Assembly (NCBI GenBank): GCA_049969935.1
Contig: JBMFNX010000025.1
Span: 1 to 24,651 of the forward strand
DNA length: 24,651 nt
Source: JACIWG01 sp049969935
Lineage (GTDB): Archaea > Thermoproteota > Nitrososphaeria > JACIWG01
Reading direction: 5' to 3'
The notes under the pieces were generated by a model. It saw only the letters and a program-made list of their open reading frames with translations. It was not told the DNA's origin and searched no databases. Both the position numbers and the translations under genes were made by a program. Below are positions 21,929-24,651 of the stretch, piece by piece (positions within the stretch are counted from its first letter, which is position 1; the number at the start of each line of letters is the position of its first letter).

Positions 21929-23206
21929 ATGAGCACACGCATAAAAAGTGTTTGTGCTAGAGAAATAATTTCAATGAGAGGACATCCTGGCATAGAGACG
22001 ACAGTTGAACTTGAAGACGGTTCAAAGGGGACAGCAATCGTTACAGCAGGAATCTCTGTTGGAGAAAATGAAGTCTTCTTCATACATGATGGTGGCCAAA
22101 GGTTTAAGGGTTTAGGCTTAAAGAAGGCTGTAGAAATCGTTAACACAATACTGGGGCCTGCTGTAAAAGGAATGGATGCAATAAACCAGAATGCTGTAGA
22201 CGACCTGATGATAAAGCTTGATGGAACACCAAACAAGTCCAAGTTAGGCGGAAACTCTATAGCAAGTGTTTCTGCAGCAGTATTAAAGGCTGCAGCAAAC
22301 AGCCTAAAGATACCATTATACCAGCACATAGGAGGAGTCTATGCGAGAGTTTTACCAGTTCCAGGAGTAATCTCGTTCGTTGGACAGGACAGGTATGGTG
22401 GAGGTGAAAGGTCAGGTGATAAGCCAAGCTACTCGTTCCTAGCATATGGTTTCAAAAGCTTTTCAGAAGCATCCTACGCATGCTGGGAACTCAGAAACGA
22501 GTTCCTAAAAATAGTTAAGGAAAGACTAGGATTCAGAACACATCCAACACCATACTCTCATCTTGTCATAACACAGCATCCAAAAATATCACACGATGAA
22601 CAACTTTGGCAAATGATGATGGATGCAGTAGAAAACCTAGGATATAGAAACAGGATAGGCTTCCAAGTTGACGTTGCAGCAACAACATACTTTGACAAGA
22701 AAAAGAACAAGTTCACAGGACTATTTTCAAGAGAAGAAAAAACAAAGGAAGACTTAATAGAATTATACAAAAAGATGGTGAAAGACTACCCATTCATAGT
22801 CATTGAAGACCCCCTAGAAGAAAATGATGTAGAAGGCCATGCACTATTAACAAAAGAATTGGGGATACAGATAGTAGGAGACGACTTTTTCACAACAAAC
22901 ATAGAGAGAGTAAAAAGAGGTATTGAGGCGAAAGCCTGTAACGCTGTACTGTTAAAGGTTAATCAGATTGGAACAATAACAGAGGCACTGGAAATGGTTG
23001 AATACGCGTACAGGCACGGGTATGCGATAATGCCCTGCAGTAGCAGGGGAGAAGGTGCGGACATAGCTGACTATGCAGTAGGACTAAACACGGGACAGAT
23101 GAGAGAAGGAGGCGTAGACGATACAGCAAACAGGCTTCTAAAAATTGAAGAAGAGCTAGGAAATAGAGCGAAATTTCTCGGCAAAGGCGCTTATAAGCTA
23201 AAGTGA
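21929..23206 (+). CDS. Enolase-like protein with altered active site
   Basis: A 425-residue enolase homolog. It keeps S-V-C-A-R-E-I-I near the start, the metal ligands D248 (Q-V-D-V-A-A), E293 (I-E-D-P-L-E) and D318 (V-G-D-D-F-F-T-T-N), and the base K343 (L-L-K-V-N-Q-I-G-T). It departs from true enolase elsewhere. The S-G-A-S-T-G loop is A-G-I-S-V-G. The G-G-x-H-A...Q-E-F-M segment (His159, Glu168 in yeast) is replaced by G-Q-D-R-Y-G-G-G-E and a Tyr-rich stretch. The D-E-G-G acid (Glu211) is not found, S-H-R-S-G-E becomes P-C-S-S-R-G-E, and the K396 region is G-Q-M-R-E-G. A different reaction or substrate is likely. It is co-transcribed with the glycerate-kinase-like gene. Start ATG 21929 is chosen from the SD and family alignment; ATG 21905 adds eight residues. 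Confidence 0.85.
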   Translation: MSTRIKSVCAREIISMRGHPGIETTVELEDGSKGTAIVTAGISVGENEVFFIHDGGQRFKGLGLKKAVEIVNTILGPAVKGMDAINQNAVDDLMIKLDGTPNKSKLGGNSIASVSAAVLKAAANSLKIPLYQHIGGVYARVLPVPGVISFVGQDRYGGGERSGDKPSYSFLAYGFKSFSEASYACWELRNEFLKIVKERLGFRTHPTPYSHLVITQHPKISHDEQLWQMMMDAVENLGYRNRIGFQVDVAATTYFDKKKNKFTGLFSREEKTKEDLIELYKKMVKDYPFIVIEDPLEENDVEGHALLTKELGIQIVGDDFFTTNIERVKRGIEAKACNAVLLKVNQIGTITEALEMVEYAYRHGYAIMPCSSRGEGADIADYAVGLNTGQMREGGVDDTANRLLKIEEELGNRAKFLGKGAYKLK

Positions 23207-23255
23207 ACCAGAAAGCTAGCATTTATTATCAGACATTCTTATTATATTCCATCCT

Positions 23256-23598
23256 ATGGTGGAAAGAAGTAGATTGGTTGAAGAATGCTAAAAGAGACTT
23301 AGAGAATACTGAATATGAGATTAAAGGCGGATTTTATGGATACGCATTTTTTAGCTCGATAGCATCTGAAAAGGCTGTTAAAGCCGTATTTCCAAAGATT
23401 AGTGCTTAAGTCTTCTGCCATTCGGTTGGCAGCTTAATTAAAGGGGGGCTTCTGAACACTTTAATTTTGATATGGAACCTATAAGGTTAGCTAAGGGAAC
23501 TGGATAAGGCCTATATTCCAATACGTTATCCAAACGCCCATCGCGAAGGCGCCATATATGAGTTATACACTAGAGAGGAGGCTGGAAGGCTAAGCTGA
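23256..23598 (+). pseudogene. Broken HEPN-domain protein
   Basis: From ATG 23256 (M-V-E-R-S, then a frame change) the sequence continues D-W-L-K-N-A-K-R-D-L-E, F-Y-G-Y-A-F-F-S-S-I-A-S-E-K-A-V-K-A-V-F, the HEPN family N-terminal signature. An in-frame TAA at 23407-23409 interrupts it. C-H-S-V-G-S-L-I-K follows, then after another frame change L-D-K-A-Y-I-P-I-R-Y-P-N-A, the conserved YIPxRYPxA end, closing at TGA 23596-23598. It therefore carries at least two frame changes and a nonsense codon. It sits 50 nt after the enolase-like gene and 2 nt before the matching nucleotidyltransferase remnant. Confidence 0.75.
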
Positions 23599-23600
23599 AC

Positions 23601-24042
23601 ATGGAAGAAAGGTTGTCGTTTTCCGTGAAAATCTATCATCCAAGATTTGATAGAAGAAAAATAGTAGAATATTTAAGGGCAAAGCTGCCAGAGTTAAAGG
23701 GAAAAATACCATTAGTTAAGCTTATCCTTTGCCAAAAATAGGAATACAGCAGCAAGTGGCATCTTTCTTCCCATAATCTACAAAGGTAACAGGTTGAAAG
23801 ACGACTATCATATACTCTGGGACATGCTACAATTGCCTGAAGTTCAACTAGACATATACACATTAGACGAATTTGAAAGATTAAAGTCTCCACGTATCAG
23901 TTTTCATAAAGAAGCTAAAAAAAGTATCATGTTATATGATAATCGATGGGATTTTGAACTTATTCAAGATTCTTTCTGCCTCTTAAAGTGCATGCGCCTA
24001 TCACATTTTTGTACTCTACTTTTCTTATACTATGTAGGTTGA
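23601..24042 (+). pseudogene. Broken minimal nucleotidyltransferase (MNT) of a HEPN/MNT pair
   Basis: ATG 23601 opens M-E-E-R-L-S-F-S-V-K-I-Y-H-P, continuing to P-L-V-K-L-I-L, where the frame stops (TAG near 23740). In the next frame it resumes F-A-K-N-R-N-T-A-A-S-G-I-F-L-P-I-I, which matches the usual F-G-S-Y-A-K-x-R-N-T-A-A-S-D-I-D-L-L-V-I but has lost the G-S and both aspartates. The rest (Y-K-G-N-R-L-K-D-D-Y-H to L-D-E-F-E-R-L-K-S and E-A-K-K-S-I-M-L-Y-D) is family-like. A small deletion and point changes have destroyed the active site. The last residues before TGA 24042 look like run-on translation. Confidence 0.72.
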
Positions 24043-24046
24043 ATAC

Positions 24047-24071
24047 TATAATGTTTAAGTCAAACATTATA
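24047..24071. other. Perfect inverted repeat (hairpin) in a gene-poor gap
   Basis: TATAATGTTT and AAACATTATA are 10-bp perfect inverted arms around AAGTC. It lies between the broken nucleotidyltransferase and the solute-binding protein gene. No T-tract follows closely. It may be an operator, a fold-back remnant or a terminator for the rightward unit. Nothing else is recognisable in 24072-24190. Confidence 0.4.
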
Positions 24072-24194
24072 AGGTACTTGTTTTGAAGTAGATTTGTAAA
24101 GCTAGTTAAGGTACGCTGAAGGCTTGTCCCGTGCATGTTTGACGTGAAGTATCGCTAAAGCTCATAATAAGATGGCTCCATTAATTTTGCAGTA

Positions 24195-24205
24195 AAATTT
24201 ATTAA
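24195..24205 (+). promoter_or_regulatory. TATA box of the solute-binding protein gene
   Basis: AAATTTATTAA predicts a transcript start near 24227, about 11 nt before ATG 24238, with AAAGG as a possible ribosome binding site in the short leader. Confidence 0.4.
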
Positions 24206-24237
24206 CCTTAAATCGAACATATTTATTGCGAAAGGAT

Positions 24238-24585
24238 ATGAGCGTGGAACCTAAAAAGGTTGATAGAAGAAGCTTTCTATATGCTGGTCTTGGTGCTGTT
24301 GCTTTAATCGCTATAGGTGCTGCAGCATATGTTGCAATGAACCCACCAGTAGTAACACAGACAGTAACAACATCAACAACTGTGCCAACTACATCGGTAG
24401 TGACAACTACTTCCGCGGTAACAACTACAACGGCAACAACAATAACTACTACAACAGGTGTGGGAAGGCCAAAAATGCAGATACTCTACATGTCAACCTA
24501 TGCTCCTGCATTAAATGATTGGCTAACTGCTAGGACACTAGAATGGGCTGCAAAAAGAGGTGTCGACGTAGAGCTTAGCAAATGA
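24238..24585 (+). pseudogene. Truncated ABC-type solute-binding protein (N-terminal part)
   Basis: The 115-residue frame begins with a Tat-like signal: K-V-D-R-R-S-F-L-Y-A-G, followed by a hydrophobic segment (about residues 17-36). A Thr/Val/Ser-rich linker (about 43-75) follows, as in glycosylated archaeal surface binding proteins. Then comes the first part of the binding domain, I-L-Y-M-S-T-Y-A-P-A-L-N-D-W and E-W-A-A-K-R-G-V-D-V-E-L-S, typical of sugar-binding proteins. The frame stops at TGA 24583 where several hundred more residues are expected, and the following sequence is transposon-like, so it is called a pseudogene. An in-frame TTG at 24226 gives a longer start; ATG 24238 has the better leader. 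Confidence 0.7.
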
Positions 24586-24634
24586 AGGGGCTTGGGGAAA
24601 CAAAGAAACCCCACACTCTTTAGAGGTGGGATGA
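24581..24634 (+). mobile_element. Probable remnant of an IS200/IS605-type tnpB 3' end
   Basis: In the frame starting at 24581 the sequence reads N-E-G-A-W-G-N-K-E-T-P-H-S-L-E-V-G and then TGA (24632-24634). This resembles the tail of TnpB/OrfB proteins, whose 3' end carries a hairpin of the form CCC...TTTAG...GGG. It begins exactly where the solute-binding protein reading frame loses its match. The rest of the gene is absent to the left, and the window ends 17 nt later. The assignment rests on short similarity by eye. Confidence 0.4.
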
Positions 24635-24648
24635 ATTTGTGTCCCCAA
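24592..24648 (+). repeat. Nested fold-back structure, transposon-end or omega-RNA-like
   Basis: Outer arms TTGGGGAAACAAA (24592-24604) and TTTGTGTCCCCAA (24636-24648) pair at 12 of 13 positions. Inside, CCCAC (24610-24614) plus CTC pair with GAG plus GTGGG (24623-24630) around a TTTA loop with one bulged A. Such terminal hairpins mark the right ends of IS200/IS605 elements and the 3' part of TnpB guide RNAs. A transcription terminator is the alternative. Confidence 0.5.
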
Positions 24649-24651
24649 TGC

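Noticed and set aside
21895..22329. A 144-residue minus-strand open frame across the kinase/enolase junction.
   Set aside because: Antisense to two well-supported genes; no motif or regulatory support.
20422..23206. Reading the kinase and enolase genes as an ordinary glycerate-to-phosphoenolpyruvate module.
   Set aside because: Order and families fit, but the enolase-like protein lacks the Glu211 and His373 equivalents, so the standard reaction cannot be assumed.

Overview
The window looks like an AT-rich archaeal chromosome segment, most likely from a thermophilic Thermoproteota-type lineage; this placement is inferred from gene content, not from a marker gene. The evidence is a tungsten-type aldehyde:ferredoxin oxidoreductase, an archaeal-type inositol-phosphate synthase, a short crenarchaeal-style PadR regulator, stand-alone Lrp/AsnC effector domains, a threonine-rich substrate-binding protein, and TATA-like boxes placed about 26-29 nt upstream of start codons (leaderless transcription), with GGTGA-type Shine-Dalgarno sequences mainly inside operons. 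No rRNA, tRNA or CRISPR array was seen.

Layout. 1-4100 (minus strand): aldehyde:ferredoxin oxidoreductase, an EamA transporter, and a membrane-anchored protein that joins an emfourin-like domain to a BsuPI-like domain. 4231-4980: a broken HepT/MntA toxin-antitoxin pair. 5020-8009 (minus): an operon of PadR regulator, YfcE-type phosphodiesterase, MetE N-domain protein and MetE catalytic-domain protein. 8084-10124 (plus): inositol-1-phosphate synthase, divergent from PadR across a 36-bp near-perfect palindrome, then a third MetE/MesA-like protein. 10256-10713 (minus): two overlapping single-domain RAM proteins, divergent from a DapA/NanA-family aldolase (10829-11818). 11888-14008 (minus): a UROD-like protein and a zinc-type dehydrogenase.

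14140-23206 (plus) is a sugar or polyol utilisation island: FGGY kinase, class I DeoC/FbaB-type aldolase, zinc dehydrogenase, second FGGY kinase, MFS permease, diverged glycerate-2-kinase-like protein and diverged enolase-like protein. The likely logic is uptake, oxidation of a polyol to a ketose, phosphorylation, aldol cleavage, and processing of a hydroxy-acid fragment. The enolase-like protein keeps the metal ligands and catalytic lysine of enolase but has lost the acid Glu and active-site His regions. The neighbouring kinase is altered in its substrate-side motifs. This pair is the best candidate here for an undescribed enzymatic step.

23256-24042 holds a second broken HEPN/nucleotidyltransferase pair. 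24238-24585 is the start of an exported solute-binding protein, cut off after about 115 residues where sequence resembling the 3' end of an IS200/IS605 tnpB gene and a strong fold-back structure begins. The metabolic block is thus flanked on both sides by decayed toxin-antitoxin genes and on the right by an apparent transposon scar.
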